DNA from: Alphaproteobacteria bacterium
GTDB lineage: Bacteria > Pseudomonadota > Alphaproteobacteria > Rhizobiales > JAJFHC01
Reading direction: 5' to 3'
Assembly (NCBI GenBank): GCA_021775805.1
Contig: JAJFHD010000004.1
Location: forward strand, 1 to 64,000
DNA length: 64,000 nt
The notes beneath the pieces are model-generated. The model was given only the letters and a program-made list of their open reading frames with translations. It was not told where the DNA came from and did not search any database. How positions within the stretch are numbered: the first letter of the stretch is position 1; every line of letters begins with the position of its first letter. A program made the position numbers and the translations under genes. This document shows positions 52,186 through 64,000 of this stretch, one piece after another.

Positions 52186-52539
52186 GTGTCCGCGCCGATT
52201 CCCATATGCCGCACGGATCAAGTGCCGAACCGCAGCGCTCACGGCTTTCTGCTCGATCTCGACGATCGGCCGCTCAATCTGATTGTGTTTCGTCGTGACG
52301 GAGACGTCAGGGTCTTCGTCAACGCCTGCCCGCATGTGGGCACACCGCTCGAGATTTTCCCCGGCCGTTTCATGACCCGCGACGGTCGACATCTCCTGTG
52401 TTCCACCCACGGTGCCCGGTTTCGGCCCGAGGACGGGTTATGTATAGCGGGACCCTGCAAAGGCAAGTATCTGAGCGCTCTGCCCTGTTTCAACCGTGAC
52501 GGCACGGTCTGGTTATCCTCCGGGGACGCAGCGATCTAG
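52186..52539 (+). CDS. small Rieske 2Fe-2S protein, 117 aa
   Basis: A stand-alone Rieske domain: ligands CPH (in NACPHVGTP) and CSTH (in LLCSTHGARF) with the usual spacing and LPCF near the end. GTG start at 52186, 3 bp after the EVE gene. Probably a soluble electron carrier or regulatory subunit; partner not evident. Confidence 0.87.
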   Translation: MSAPIPICRTDQVPNRSAHGFLLDLDDRPLNLIVFRRDGDVRVFVNACPHVGTPLEIFPGRFMTRDGRHLLCSTHGARFRPEDGLCIAGPCKGKYLSALPCFNRDGTVWLSSGDAAI

Positions 52540-52562
52540 CCTTTACTGTCATCGGGAGAGAC

Positions 52563-52982
52563 ATGACCATGCTGTTCAACGTTGACTTTTTTGTCGTGGC
52601 CAGAGCGTCTGGGGCCGGGTTCGTCGTGGCGGTGCTCTGGTTCGGCATTCTCGACCAGTGGTGGCGTCGTTTACAAGATCGTCCGGCATCGGCATGGGCG
52701 TTTCAGTTGTCTTTCAGGCTTGCGGCATCGGCAGTGTCATCCTGTGTCACGGCATTCATGCTTCATCATCTGCTGCTTGGCTATCTTGGCGCCGAGGATC
52801 CACGGTCCGGAGCACTGGTCGCCGGTCTGATCTGGGTGGGATTTACAGCGCCGTTTCTGGTTTTGTCCTGGGTGTCTTCGGGTTCCTCCCCCCGGCGTCT
52901 GGCCACAGACGGGTTCGGGGCCCTTTTGGTTATTGCAGCGATTGGTTGGGTGACCGGATTGGCGGGCGGTCCCTACCGCTGA
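52563..52982 (+). CDS. DUF1761-like integral membrane protein, 139 aa
   Basis: Four hydrophobic segments with the opening FNVDFFVVARASGAGFVVAVLWFGIL, resembling DUF1761 proteins. Function unknown. It lies 23 bp after the Rieske gene in the same direction. Confidence 0.6.
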   Translation: MTMLFNVDFFVVARASGAGFVVAVLWFGILDQWWRRLQDRPASAWAFQLSFRLAASAVSSCVTAFMLHHLLLGYLGAEDPRSGALVAGLIWVGFTAPFLVLSWVSSGSSPRRLATDGFGALLVIAAIGWVTGLAGGPYR

Positions 52983-53108
52983 GGGCCGGCGTATTGGCCC
53001 AAACGTCTAAAGACGAAAGTCGAACGGCCAATCGCTTGCCGCAGACTTGAGGCCTGCGCATAATGCGGCCCGCAACGAATTCGATTAACAGGGGAAAGGA
53101 AGCCCGTC

Positions 53109-55058
<1,950 letters not shown>

Positions 55059-55178
55059 GCGGTTGCCAATGGCCGCTGCTCGGCGGTGTAGAAGGTTTTG
55101 AGAGGCGCCTGGACATTGTTCAGGCGACTTTTCATTGTATGTTGTTGCCAACCACTGCGGACCACGAGGAGCGCAACC

Positions 55179-55568
55179 ATGTCGACAGACCTCACCATGC
55201 TCACCTGGACGGCAGGCCTGACCCTGGTCCTGTGGCTCCCCTACATCCTCAAGCGGCTCATGACCTTCGGTCCGCTTGGCGCCCTGACCTACAAGAACGA
55301 CGCCGAGCCTCTCGACGACTGGGCGGAGCGCGCCAAGAAGGCCCATTACAACGCTATTGAAAACCTCGCCCCGTTCGCCGTCCTGGTGTTGGTGGCGCAT
55401 GTGGCCAGCGCCGCAAACGCGGCCACGGCGGCCGCCGCGATTGCCTACTTCTGGGCCCGTGTCGCGCACTATATTCTGTATGTGGCCGGCGTACCGTTTG
55501 GAAGGACGCTAACGTTCGCGTTAGGTTGGTTGGCGCAATTGTGCATCCTCTATCAGATCATCACCTGA
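55179..55568 (+). CDS. MAPEG-family membrane protein, 129 aa
   Basis: Four membrane segments with AHYNAIENLAPFAVLVLVAH, a MAPEG hallmark, and AYFWARVAHYILYVAGVP. Related to microsomal glutathione transferases, though bacterial substrates are mostly unknown. Site GAGGAG before ATG 55179. A perfect 16-nt hairpin lies inside its 3' coding part (55509-55524). Confidence 0.85.
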   Translation: MSTDLTMLTWTAGLTLVLWLPYILKRLMTFGPLGALTYKNDAEPLDDWAERAKKAHYNAIENLAPFAVLVLVAHVASAANAATAAAAIAYFWARVAHYILYVAGVPFGRTLTFALGWLAQLCILYQIIT

Positions 55569-55712
55569 CAAGTTTTGCGCTTGTCTTGACGTTAACATTC
55601 ATATTAGTTGATGCGACTCAGATCAGTTAACGTGCGCGTCCTTTACAACATGCCCTAGAGTCTGGACGGGTCACGATTAAGGGTCCACGAATCGATCTTA
55701 TTTCCGTTAACG

Positions 55713-55964
55713 TTAGAAATCAGATGAAATTCCGTTTATTTCCCAATCACCGTAACGAACAGGATCAAGCCCGCCGCGCCCGTCAACTTCCTTCGGTCGT
55801 TGCGCCATTTCTGCATCGCGCTTTGCCCGCCGCGCTTCCGCTTCCTTTAGGGCCCGTTCGGCCGGCGTGCTCACATTGCTGTCCTTGACGTCACGTTCAA
55901 AGCCTTCGGAATTACCATCGTCGGATTTCGATGATGCGGGCGTTTCATTCGATTCTGCATTCAT
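55713..55964 (-). CDS. DUF1674 (SdhAF4-like) protein, 83 aa
   Basis: The C terminus KEVDGRGGLDPVRYGDWEIN ... SSDF is the DUF1674 signature, the family of mitochondrial succinate dehydrogenase assembly factor 4 (Sdh8). It is expected to bind flavinylated SdhA during complex II assembly. The N-terminal half is Lys/Glu/Asp-rich and disordered. Flanked on both sides by GTTAAC motifs. Confidence 0.87.
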   Translation of the reverse strand: MNAESNETPASSKSDDGNSEGFERDVKDSNVSTPAERALKEAEARRAKRDAEMAQRPKEVDGRGGLDPVRYGDWEINGISSDF

Positions 55965-56112
55965 GACGTTAACGGCAACCTTACTTTTTGGACAGGTTCT
56001 TGCAATTCGTGCTTGTGTTTCCCATCATATATCATGAAACCGTAAAGTGCATCAGGACATGCACGATCTGGGGTGACGGTTTGACCCTCGACTTTGGAAG
56101 GACTGCCTGCCC

Positions 56113-57018
56113 GTGAATTACATGCGTACATCTCTTCTGCTCGCGGCCATGACCGGATTGTTCCTGGCTGTCGGTTATCTGGTCGGCGGACAGGCCGGCA
56201 TGCTGATCGCCTTTGCCGTGGCCCTGGCGATGAATGCGTTCAGCTACTGGAATTCCGACAAGATGGTCCTGCGCATGCACGGTGCCCAGGAGGTCAACGA
56301 TCAGACCGCGCCGGAATATGTCGAAATCGTCCGCCGCCTCGCCCGCAATGCGGACCTGCCGATGCCCAAGACTTATGTCATGCACAACGCCCAGCCCAAC
56401 GCTTTTGCCACCGGCCGCGACCCTGAACATGCAGCCGTTGCCGCGACCACCGGTCTTCTCGAACGATTGACGCCTGAAGAGGTCGCCGGCGTCATGGCCC
56501 ACGAGCTGGCCCATATCAAGAATCGCGACACCCTGATCATGACGATTACCGCGACGATTGCCGGCGCCATATCCATGCTCGCCAATTTTGCCATGTTCTT
56601 CCGCGGCGATCGCAACAACCCGCTTGGCCTGATCGGATCCCTCGCCCTGATGTTCCTGGCGCCGATGGCGGCGATGATCGTCCAGATGGCAATCAGCCGG
56701 AACCGGGAATATGCCGCGGACCGTCTCGGTGCCGAAATCTGCCGTCGGCCCATGTGGCTGGGTTCGGCACTGGGACGACTGGAACAAGGGGCTCACGACT
56801 ACGAAAACCAGGCGGCCGAACGCAACCCGGCGACAGCCCACATGTTCATCATCAACCCCTTGTCCGGCGAGCGCATGGACGGTCTGTTTTCGACTCACCC
56901 CAACACACGCAACCGCATTGCAGCGCTCCAGAAACTGGCCAATGAATGGCAGACCCCCGGTGCTGACACGGTGTTCGACCATGACGAAGACGAACGCAGG
57001 TCTGGACCCTGGACCTGA
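56113..57018 (+). CDS. htpX: zinc metalloprotease HtpX, 301 aa
   Basis: Inner-membrane M48 protease for membrane-protein quality control. Two N-terminal helices, catalytic HELAH in [14 protein letters not shown], two further helices, and the third zinc ligand Glu in [17 protein letters not shown] start at 56113 with GGAAGGA upstream; ATG 56122 is an alternative. Confidence 0.95.
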   Translation: MNYMRTSLLLAAMTGLFLAVGYLVGGQAGMLIAFAVALAMNAFSYWNSDKMVLRMHGAQEVNDQTAPEYVEIVRRLARNADLPMPKTYVMHNAQPNAFATGRDPEHAAVAATTGLLERLTPEEVAGVMAHELAHIKNRDTLIMTITATIAGAISMLANFAMFFRGDRNNPLGLIGSLALMFLAPMAAMIVQMAISRNREYAADRLGAEICRRPMWLGSALGRLEQGAHDYENQAAERNPATAHMFIINPLSGERMDGLFSTHPNTRNRIAALQKLANEWQTPGADTVFDHDEDERRSGPWT

Positions 57019-57096
57019 ACCGGTCTAAGGGAGACGTCTGAAGTCGGGGATGCGTCTTCCTTCACCCTGGCAGTAACCCTGAAGCCGGACCTCTCC

Positions 57097-58428
57097 GTGA
57101 CACCAACAAAAACCGGATTACCCGTCCGCCGCCTGTCTGCAGAAATCGTCCGCGACATCCTGGTCGGCAGAAATCCCCTCGATGAGGTGTTGGGCACTTG
57201 TGCCCAATCCAGTGACTTTCGCGCTCTGGAACAGCGCGACCGATCCTTTATCCGTGCCATTGTCATGACCACCATCAGACGACTTGGACAGATCGACGCC
57301 GTATTGGCCTCGTTTCTGGCGAAGCCGTTGCCGGCCAAATCGGGAACCGCCCGCCACATCCTGCTCACCGGTGCCGCCCAGTTGCTGTTTCTGGAAACCT
57401 CGCCCTATGCCGCCATCGACAATGCCGTCCGGCTCGCCGCCCTCGACCGCAGCACCGCCGGTTTCAAGGGGCTGATCAACGCCGTCCTCCGCAAGGTTGC
57501 CGATCAGGGTCCGGCCCTGATTGCCGCCCAGGATGCCGCCAGGCTCAACACACCCGACTGGCTGTGGAACCGCTGGATGGCCACCTACGGAGAAACCGTC
57601 ACCCGGCAAATCGCGGAGCATCATCTGAAGGAACCTGCCCTGGATCTGACGGCCAGGTCCGATCCTGAAGCGTTGGCGGCAGCCCTCCAAGGCCAGCGCC
57701 TGCCCACCGGCACGGTGCGGTTGGCCTCAGCGGGGCGGATCGAGAGCCTGGCCGGATATGAACGAGGAGAATGGTGGGTGCAGGACGCTGCCGCCTGTCT
57801 GCCGGCGCTTCTGCTCGGCGACATCGCCGGCCGCAACGTGCTCGACCTGTGCGCCGCACCCGGTGGAAAAACCGCGCAGCTTGCCGCCCGGGGCGCTCGG
57901 GTGACCGCCGTCGACCGGTCCGCTGCGCGCCTGGAACGCCTGAACGAAAACATGAAACGTCTGGGCCTTGACACGGATGTGGTCAAGGCCGACGCGTCGA
58001 CGTTTACCCCTGATGTGCGACCCGACGCCATCCTGCTCGATGCCCCGTGCAGCGCCACCGGAACCATCCGGCGCCACCCCGATGTCGGCTGGAACAAGAC
58101 CGAGGCCATGATCGAGACATTGACCGTGACCCAGGCCCGTCTTCTGCGTCACGCTGGATCGCTGCTCGACCCCGGAGCCCGGCTCATATACTGCACCTGT
58201 TCGCTGGAACCCGAGGAAGGGATCGCCCAGATCGAGGCACTGCTGGTAGAAGACACCGGGCTGTCACGCGTACCGGTCGAACCTGCCGAAGTGCCCGGAT
58301 TCGAAGCTGCCGTCACCGCGGCCGGTGACCTTCGTACCCTGCCCTTCCACTGCAACGGCCCGGCAATCGCCAATCCGGGGGCGGACGGGTTCTTTGTTGC
58401 GCGTCTTCAACGCGTGAACATCGTCTGA
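57097..58428 (+). CDS. rsmB: RsmB-family 16S rRNA m5C methyltransferase, 443 aa
   Basis: N-terminal NusB-like RNA-binding domain (about 8-140), then a SAM-dependent methyltransferase: LDLCAAPGGKTAQLA (SAM), DAPCSATGTIRRHPDV (first catalytic Cys) and YCTCSLEPEEG (second Cys). GTG start at 57097. Possibly the C967 enzyme or a close paralogue. Confidence 0.92.
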   Translation: MTPTKTGLPVRRLSAEIVRDILVGRNPLDEVLGTCAQSSDFRALEQRDRSFIRAIVMTTIRRLGQIDAVLASFLAKPLPAKSGTARHILLTGAAQLLFLETSPYAAIDNAVRLAALDRSTAGFKGLINAVLRKVADQGPALIAAQDAARLNTPDWLWNRWMATYGETVTRQIAEHHLKEPALDLTARSDPEALAAALQGQRLPTGTVRLASAGRIESLAGYERGEWWVQDAAACLPALLLGDIAGRNVLDLCAAPGGKTAQLAARGARVTAVDRSAARLERLNENMKRLGLDTDVVKADASTFTPDVRPDAILLDAPCSATGTIRRHPDVGWNKTEAMIETLTVTQARLLRHAGSLLDPGARLIYCTCSLEPEEGIAQIEALLVEDTGLSRVPVEPAEVPGFEAAVTAAGDLRTLPFHCNGPAIANPGADGFFVARLQRVNIV

Positions 58429-58473
58429 TCAATCTGTTGCCGGTTTAGGCATCCGCTGATAAGGAATAGGCCC

Positions 58474-59151
58474 ATGTCCCAGGTATCCAAATCCCGCGAA
58501 ATCAAGATCGCTCCATCCATCCTGGCCGCCGATTTCTCCCGTTTAGGCGCCGAGGTCCGGGCTATCGACGAGGCCGGCGCCGACTACATCCATCTGGATG
58601 TCATGGACGGCCATTTTGTCCCGAACATCAGTTTCGGTCCCAGCGTTATCAAATCGTTAAGACCCCATACCGATAAGATATTCGATGTGCATCTGATGAT
58701 TGCACCGGTTGATCCATTTGTGGAGGCATTTGCCGAGGCAGGCGCGAACATCATTACCTTCCACCCGGAAGCGGGACCACACTGCCACCGCACCATTCAG
58801 GCCATCCGCGCCCAGGGCTGCAAGGTCGGTGTGTCTCTCAATCCGGGGACGCCAATCGACGTGCTCGAACCGATCATCGGTGACATCGATCTGGTGCTGG
58901 TAATGACGGTCAACCCCGGCTTTGGCGGTCAGGGTTTCATTGACAGCCAGTTGAACAAGATTGGCCGTCTGCGCGAATGGATCGATCAACTGGAACGTGA
59001 CATTGATCTGGAAGTAGATGGCGGCATCAACTTCGATACAGCCCCTAAGGCGATCGCGGCAGGCGCGAACATTCTGGTTGCCGGCACAGCCACCTTTGCC
59101 GGTGGGCCGCCCGTCTATGGCAGCAACATTACCCGGTTGCGAACGCCCTGA
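58474..59151 (+). CDS. rpe: ribulose-phosphate 3-epimerase, 225 aa
   Basis: TIM-barrel metal enzyme of the pentose phosphate pathway: [53 protein letters not shown]. Site AAGGAAT before the ATG. Follows rsmB in the same operon. Confidence 0.97.
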   Translation: MSQVSKSREIKIAPSILAADFSRLGAEVRAIDEAGADYIHLDVMDGHFVPNISFGPSVIKSLRPHTDKIFDVHLMIAPVDPFVEAFAEAGANIITFHPEAGPHCHRTIQAIRAQGCKVGVSLNPGTPIDVLEPIIGDIDLVLVMTVNPGFGGQGFIDSQLNKIGRLREWIDQLERDIDLEVDGGINFDTAPKAIAAGANILVAGTATFAGGPPVYGSNITRLRTP

Positions 59152-59166
59152 GCAACAAGACCTCCC

Positions 59167-60972
59167 GTGCTCCCTCTTCCGGGAGCAGGCCCGGTGAAGC
59201 TGTCAGCACTTCAACACAGCGGCGCACGTTCAAACACTCTGCCGGGGTTTCTGACCGCACTTGGCCGCTACACGGTCCTCAAACCGTTTTTCAAGAAATT
59301 GCCGCAGCGTGTGTTTGTCGGCGGCCCGTCTCCAAGCCGCATTGTTGCAGACACGTCACCGCTTCTGGCGGGAGACCCGGCCATCGCGGATGCCTTCTAC
59401 CGTGGTGAGGTCACCCTCGCCGGGCACACCGTGAGGACGGGAACTCAATCGCTCTTTGCATCTGCCCCTACCAGGACCTGGCTCCTGGAGCTGGTTGGCT
59501 TCGATTGGCTCAGGCATCACGCCGCTGCCGCCAATCCGGTTGCCAATGCCCAGGCTCAGGCCATCGTATCCGAATGGATTGACGTTCAGGGCCACTGGCA
59601 CGATATCGCCTGGAAGCCGGTAGTCGTGGCCAGGCGCCTGTCAGCCTGGATCTGCAATGCGGAGATGTTGTATCGCCAGGCACCGGAACCGTTTCAGGAC
59701 AAGCTTGTAGACTCGATGGGCCGCCAGTTGAGATATCTGCTCTGGTCTGCGGACAGTGTTTCCCAACCCGTCGACCGGCTCATGGTCCGCACGGCGATTG
59801 TTCAGGCTGTGATCTGTCTGGATGGATGCCAGAAATATCGAAGCCGTGCCGTTGAAAGCCTGTCTGCCGAGCTCGAAACCCAGATCCTGGCGGATGGCAG
59901 TCACCGGTCCCGCAACCCGGAGGTGCTGATCAGACTGCTTGGCGTGCTGATCCCCTTGCGGCGAACCTTCGAGACCTGTGCATTGGAGCTGCCTCATGCC
60001 CTGTTATGTGCCATCGAGAGGATGATCCCAATGCTGCGGCTGTTGTGTCATTCGGACGGCGGACTGGCGCTGTTCAACGGCGTTCGCACAATCATGAAAG
60101 ACCGGGTCGCCGGCATTCTCGAAACCGACTCGACGCAAGGCCGCCCGCTGACCCACGGCCGTCACAGCGGTTATCATCGCATGGTCCATGACAAGACCAC
60201 GGTAATTGCCGACATGGGACGCCCGGCCCGGGGACCCTACGGTCCGGACGCCCACGCCGGCTGTCTGTCTTTCGAGCTCAGCCACGGCCATCATCGGATC
60301 GTCGTCAATTGCGGGGCGGCCTCCGACGATGACCTCGAATGGCACCACGTCGCCTGCACCACGGCCGCCCATTCCACAGCCACACTCAACGACCGCTCCA
60401 GTGGACGTATTCGAAAATGGCGCGGTTTCGGGCTGTTCCGCCAGCGGGTCGCCGGACCGACCCTGTGCGAGAGTGAACGCAGAGACGGGCCTGCCGGTGC
60501 GATAGTCGAAGCCTGGCACAACGGTTATGAATCCCGCTTCGGCCTGACCCACGCACGGCGGCTTTTCCTCGATCATGACGGCGGCGACCTGCGCGGTGAA
60601 GACAGGTTCAATCAATCCTTGGCGTCCGGTGCCCCGGCACGGACCGACAATGAGTACTGCATAAGATTTCATCTCCATCCCGCTGTTCGGGCCACAAGGG
60701 CCAAGGACGGCAACACCATCCTGTTGAGCCTCCCCAATCATGTGGGATGGCGCTTCAATGCGTCGGGCGCGCGGATTTCTCTGGAAGACAGCATCTATCT
60801 TGCCGACAGCGACACACCGCGCCGCAGCCGCCAGATCGTCATTCACGGTCACGTCAACGATGCACCCGTGGTCAAATGGGCGTTCAAGAAAATGTCAAAG
60901 GTCACGTCCCCCCCGAATCAGCCTGCCGATCAGGCCCTCCAGCTTCCACTTCAAGGTGGATCCGACGGTTGA
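59167..60972 (+). CDS. heparinase II/III-family protein, about 600 aa
   Basis: Alpha/alpha toroid N-terminal half (WLELVGFDWLRHHAAAANP; WKPVVVARRLSAWICNAEML) and a C-terminal beta-sandwich domain with GCLSFELSHGHHRIVVNCGA and WHHVACTTAAHST. Such genes sit between rpe and purH in many alphaproteobacteria; the polysaccharide target is not known. No signal peptide is evident. GTG 59167 or the later GTG 59193 may be the start. Confidence 0.82.
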   Translation: MLPLPGAGPVKLSALQHSGARSNTLPGFLTALGRYTVLKPFFKKLPQRVFVGGPSPSRIVADTSPLLAGDPAIADAFYRGEVTLAGHTVRTGTQSLFASAPTRTWLLELVGFDWLRHHAAAANPVANAQAQAIVSEWIDVQGHWHDIAWKPVVVARRLSAWICNAEMLYRQAPEPFQDKLVDSMGRQLRYLLWSADSVSQPVDRLMVRTAIVQAVICLDGCQKYRSRAVESLSAELETQILADGSHRSRNPEVLIRLLGVLIPLRRTFETCALELPHALLCAIERMIPMLRLLCHSDGGLALFNGVRTIMKDRVAGILETDSTQGRPLTHGRHSGYHRMVHDKTTVIADMGRPARGPYGPDAHAGCLSFELSHGHHRIVVNCGAASDDDLEWHHVACTTAAHSTATLNDRSSGRIRKWRGFGLFRQRVAGPTLCESERRDGPAGAIVEAWHNGYESRFGLTHARRLFLDHDGGDLRGEDRFNQSLASGAPARTDNEYCIRFHLHPAVRATRAKDGNTILLSLPNHVGWRFNASGARISLEDSIYLADSDTPRRSRQIVIHGHVNDAPVVKWAFKKMSKVTSPPNQPADQALQLPLQGGSDG

Positions 60973-61085
60973 CAATCCCGACCGTTACTTAAGGGCTCCA
61001 CAGGCGTCAATCTGTCTGTTCATGATCACGCCGTTTCATGCTATCGCGTCTGCGATTGCCGTTCGTACTGATCCCGGGAGCCCCC

Positions 61086-62678
61086 ATGTCCACAGACCTC
61101 CAGCCCGTTCGCCGCGCCTTGATATCGGTTTCCGACAAGGCAGGGCTTACGGAGTTCGCTGCCAGCCTTGCCGGGCAGGGCATAGAGCTTGTTTCCACCG
61201 GCGGCACCTCGAAGGCGATTGCCGGGGCCGGCCTGTCCGTAAGGGACGTCTCCGACCTGACCGGTTTCCCCGAAATGATGGACGGGCGGCTCAAGACCCT
61301 TCATCCGCTTGTCCATGGCGGATTGCTCGCCATCAGGGACGACGAAGCCCACCGCGACGCCCAGGCCAGCCACGACATTGCCGACATCGATCTGCTGGTG
61401 GTCAACCTCTACCCGTTCGAAGAAACAGTTGCGGCCGGCGCGGACTTTGCCGACTGTATTGAGAACATAGACATCGGCGGGCCGGCCATGATCAGGGCGG
61501 CCGCCAAAAACCACAGGTTTGTCATCGTTGTCGTCGATCCGGCTGACTACAGTGTAGTCCTCGACGCTCTTGCCGCCGGCAACGGTATGATTGGTACAGA
61601 TTTGCGTCAGCGACTGGCGGCAAAGGCCTATGCCCGGACAGCCGCCTATGATGCCGCCATAAGCGCCTGGTTCGCCGGTCAACTGGGTGAGACGGTGCCC
61701 GACTACAGGGCATTCGGCGGCCGCCTTGCCCAAAGCCTGCGATACGGAGAAAACCCCCATCAAACTGCGGCGTTTTACAAGACCGGGGATGCCCGGCCGG
61801 GTGTGGCCAGCGCCCGCCAGGTCCAGGGCAAGGAACTGAGCTACAACAACCTCAACGATACCGATGCCGCGTTTGAATGTGTCGCCGAGTTCGCCGCTCA
61901 CGAAGCCGCCGCCGTCGCCATAATAAAACACGCCAATCCGTGTGGCGTTGCCGTTGGCGAAACCCTGACCGAAGCCTATCGCAAGGCCTTGCGCTGTGAC
62001 CCGGTCAGTGCCTTCGGCGGGATCATCGCGCTCAACCGGCCGCTCGACGGCGAGGTCGCCGAACAGATCGTTGACATCTTCACCGAAGTGATCATCGCGC
62101 CCGGCGCCGATGAAAACGCACTGTCCATTCTGGCGGCAAAGAAGAACCTGCGCCTGCTGCTGACCGATGGCCTGCCCGACCCCCGCGACGAAGGGTTGAC
62201 GGTCAAGTCGGTCTCCGGCGGCCTGCTTGTCCAGAGCCGCGACAATGGCAGTGTGGATGGGCTTGACCTGAAAGTCGTCACAAAGCGTCAGCCGTCAGAG
62301 CGGGAACTGGCAGATCTGAAATTCGCCTTCCGGGTCTGCAAGCACGTCAAGTCCAACGCGATCATCTATGCCCGCGACGGCGCGACGGTGGGCATTGGTG
62401 CCGGTCAGATGAGCCGGATCGACTCGTCGCGGATCGCTGCCCGCAAGTCGGCGGATGCCGCCGGGACCGAGGGTTTGAGCGAGCCCTTGGCGGTCGGGTC
62501 CGTGGTCGCCTCCGATGCTTTTTTTCCCTTTCCGGACGGATTGCTGAGTGCCGCTGAGGCCGGCGCCACGGCCGTAATCCAGCCGGGCGGCTCGATGCGC
62601 GACGGCGACGTCATTGCCGCCGCCGATGACGCCGGTCTGGCCATGGTGTTCACCGGCATGCGGCATTTCCGCCACTAG
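61086..62678 (+). CDS. purH: bifunctional AICAR transformylase/IMP cyclohydrolase, 530 aa
   Basis: Last two steps of IMP synthesis. N-terminal MGS-like cyclohydrolase ([34 protein letters not shown]) and C-terminal transformylase ([47 protein letters not shown]). Start ATG 61086 fits family length; the open frame to 61038 is not used. A 7-bp hairpin (TAGACCG-GATA-CGGTCTA, 62676-62693) sits on the stop codon but lacks a T-run. Confidence 0.97.
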   Translation: MSTDLQPVRRALISVSDKAGLTEFAASLAGQGIELVSTGGTSKAIAGAGLSVRDVSDLTGFPEMMDGRLKTLHPLVHGGLLAIRDDEAHRDAQASHDIADIDLLVVNLYPFEETVAAGADFADCIENIDIGGPAMIRAAAKNHRFVIVVVDPADYSVVLDALAAGNGMIGTDLRQRLAAKAYARTAAYDAAISAWFAGQLGETVPDYRAFGGRLAQSLRYGENPHQTAAFYKTGDARPGVASARQVQGKELSYNNLNDTDAAFECVAEFAAHEAAAVAIIKHANPCGVAVGETLTEAYRKALRCDPVSAFGGIIALNRPLDGEVAEQIVDIFTEVIIAPGADENALSILAAKKNLRLLLTDGLPDPRDEGLTVKSVSGGLLVQSRDNGSVDGLDLKVVTKRQPSERELADLKFAFRVCKHVKSNAIIYARDGATVGIGAGQMSRIDSSRIAARKSADAAGTEGLSEPLAVGSVVASDAFFPFPDGLLSAAEAGATAVIQPGGSMRDGDVIAAADDAGLAMVFTGMRHFRH

Positions 62679-62797
62679 ACCGGATACGGTCTAAAATTCG
62701 GCCCCTTACCAACCATCTATCACGAGACGCAGCGACTCATGGTGGTCCGGCAGCCGTCTGGTCTCGTTTTAAGCGAGTGTTTGAAAGGTATTCTGCG

Positions 62798-63289
62798 ATG
62801 ACGGTGGTGGTTCGCGTTTTGAGTCTGTTGGCTCTGCTGTTTCCAGGAGCCCTGTTTCCGGCAGCAGCCAAGGCCGGCGAGGTCGGCAAGGTCGGCGTCG
62901 ACTGGCTCGGCAACGACATCGTCGTCGAGGCCATTGCCGATCCGAAGATCGAGGGGATAACCTGTCACGTTTCCTTCTTCGAACGCGGATTGATCGACCG
63001 GCTGCAAAAGGGTGACTGGTTTGAGGATCCATCAAACTCGTCGATCTCCTGCCGCCAGACCGGGCCGATCTCGATCGGCGATATCGACAAGGACAAGAAT
63101 GGCGAAAAAGTCTTCAGCCAGCGTACCTCGTTGATCTGGAAAGCGTTGGACGTCACCCGGATCTTCGACGCCGGGACAAACACGCTGATCTACCTGGCAC
63201 ACGCAAAACAGGTACAGGACGGTTCCGCCAAAATGTCGATTTCCACGGTTCCGCTGTTCAATACGCAAGCCGTGTGGAAAAAGAACTAG
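62798..63289 (+). CDS. creA: CreA-family secreted protein, 163 aa
   Basis: A signal peptide (MTVVVRVLSLLALLFPGALF ... AKAGE) is followed by the CreA core: GVDWLGNDIVVEAIADPKI, GITCHVSFFERG, SNSSISCRQTGP and SLIWKALDVTRIFD. The family is conserved in proteobacteria but of unknown role. Site GAAAGG before ATG 62798. Converges on the glutamate dehydrogenase gene with 8 bp between. Confidence 0.85.
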   Translation: MTVVVRVLSLLALLFPGALFPAAAKAGEVGKVGVDWLGNDIVVEAIADPKIEGITCHVSFFERGLIDRLQKGDWFEDPSNSSISCRQTGPISIGDIDKDKNGEKVFSQRTSLIWKALDVTRIFDAGTNTLIYLAHAKQVQDGSAKMSISTVPLFNTQAVWKKN

Positions 63290-63297
63290 GGCAGCGT

Positions 63298-64000
63298 TTA
63301 CCCGTCCTGCAGATCGAGCAGATAGCTGCCGGCCACGGCCACTTTCGCAAGTGTCAGATCGCCGCTGTCGATCATTTCCATCATTGCCTTCTCGGTGCGT
63401 TCAAGTGTTTCCGGCCGGGCCTTGGCCCACGCCGACAGGGCATCCCCCTTGCCTTTTGAGGAACGCAGGATATCGGCAACAAGACTCCGCTGGGTACCGA
63501 GGATGCTCTCGACAGACCGGCCAAGCGCCAGCCGGTCGAAATAGTCCGTGACCTCGACGTCGCCAGCCCGTGCGGCCAGGCGATCGATGCCCAGACGCAC
63601 GCCAATCCCATAGAAAGCGCGGGCAACGTCAGGCACGGACTTCTTGGTTTGTGTCGCCACAAGGACGATGTCGGTGCCGCGCGACAGATAGCGGAGCCGG
63701 GCAACCTGGCCGGCCAGCGCTTTGGGAACCTTTTGGGCGACAAGGTCCTTTTCGGCCGCAGCAACGCGCTTCTGGGCTGCATCCGGCAGCACTTTGTCCA
63801 GAACGCCGGACAACGCCTGTATGCCGGCGTGGTAATGCGCAATCTGCTTGTCCAACGGAGCCGACATCGATCCGTTGCGCAGGAACCAGACGGTCTGTCG
63901 TCTGAGCGTTTCCTGAAGATCGAGATAGAGCGCGGTTTGTGTCCCGCTGGCAACCTTGTTGTCCAGGCTGTCGACTTCTTCGTTCAGGGCCCGGAATCCG
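63298..64000 (-). CDS. NAD-dependent glutamate dehydrogenase, C-terminal part
   Basis: About 234 C-terminal residues of the large (about 1600-aa) bacterial NAD-GDH; the frame is open through the window's end. It has LRYLSRGTDIVLVATQTK, FYGIGVRLGIDRL and SYLLDLQDG, as at the tail of this family. It converts glutamate to 2-oxoglutarate, releasing ammonia. The ATG at 63867 is an internal Met, not the start. Confidence 0.85.
   Translation of the reverse strand, partial: GFRALNEEVDSLDNKVASGTQTALYLDLQETLRRQTVWFLRNGSMSAPLDKQIAHYHAGIQALSGVLDKVLPDAAQKRVAAAEKDLVAQKVPKALAGQVARLRYLSRGTDIVLVATQTKKSVPDVARAFYGIGVRLGIDRLAARAGDVEVTDYFDRLALGRSVESILGTQRSLVADILRSSKGKGDALSAWAKARPETLERTEKAMMEMIDSGDLTLAKVAVAGSYLLDLQDG

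Noticed and set aside
55581..55720. CtrA binding sites (TTAA-N7-TTAA)
   Set aside because: The spacing between TTAA half-sites here does not fit the N7 rule, so only the GTTAAC cluster itself is reported.
62676..62693. hairpin on the purH stop codon as a terminator
   Set aside because: Only 7 bp and no T-run on the transcribed strand; recorded within purH only.

Overview
The window looks like chromosome from an alphaproteobacterium, most likely Hyphomicrobiales (Rhizobiales) or a close relative, with fairly high GC. The evidence is the conserved block in the right third: hemC-hemD-mitofilin-like-HemY/TPR on the minus strand, divergent from tsaD-gpsA; a DUF1674 (SdhAF4-like) gene; htpX-rsmB-rpe-heparinase II/III-purH; and the end of a large NAD-dependent glutamate dehydrogenase. 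The left two thirds (about 0-43 kb) are accessory metabolism.

Layout. 0-3.2 kb: end of a GMC oxidoreductase, an aminotransferase that has lost its core, an SDR and a DadA-like FAD oxidoreductase. 3.3-7.5 kb: scarred DNA with a frameshifted gene remnant, a TIR domain built into a flavin reductase/2Fe-2S ferredoxin protein, a small membrane protein, an orphan gene and two fused IS fragments. 7.6-26.7 kb: a purine (possibly methylxanthine) catabolic locus: xanthine dehydrogenase, a BMP/NupABC-type ABC importer, two Rieske oxygenases with a GST-like gene, ureidoglycine aminohydrolase, allantoinase PuuE, membrane urate oxidase PuuD, a racemase-family protein, a tandem-domain 5-hydroxyisourate hydrolase, an M20 hydrolase and a guanine-deaminase-like enzyme, around one GntR regulator. 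27-40.5 kb: a minus-strand operon that fits D-apionate/3-oxo-isoapionate use: lactonase-like, RuBisCO-like protein, DUF1537 kinase, ApnO-like oxidoisomerase, an MCE-type sugar ABC importer, an HpaI aldolase, a 2-hydroxyacid dehydrogenase, an FCD regulator and an SDR. 40.7-43.6 kb: an IlvD/Edd-family dehydratase, a secreted orphan and a truncated copy of the small membrane gene beside tRNA-Thr(CGT). 43.7-64 kb: housekeeping.

Three points stand out. First, six purine-locus promoters each carry a pair of TTGTNNACAA palindromes whose centres are 22-23 bp apart, which defines a local regulon and points to the GntR protein at 22.4-23.1 kb as its regulator. Second, the protein at 3.6-5.7 kb puts a TIR domain, with its candidate NADase glutamate, between an NAD(P)H-flavin reductase and its ferredoxin. 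Third, a 280-bp direct repeat (30 mismatches, no gaps by my hand alignment) brackets the whole purine/apionate block, with the right copy 38 bp from the 3' end of tRNA-Thr.

All functions were assigned by reading motifs and family resemblance in translated sequence. No database search was run.
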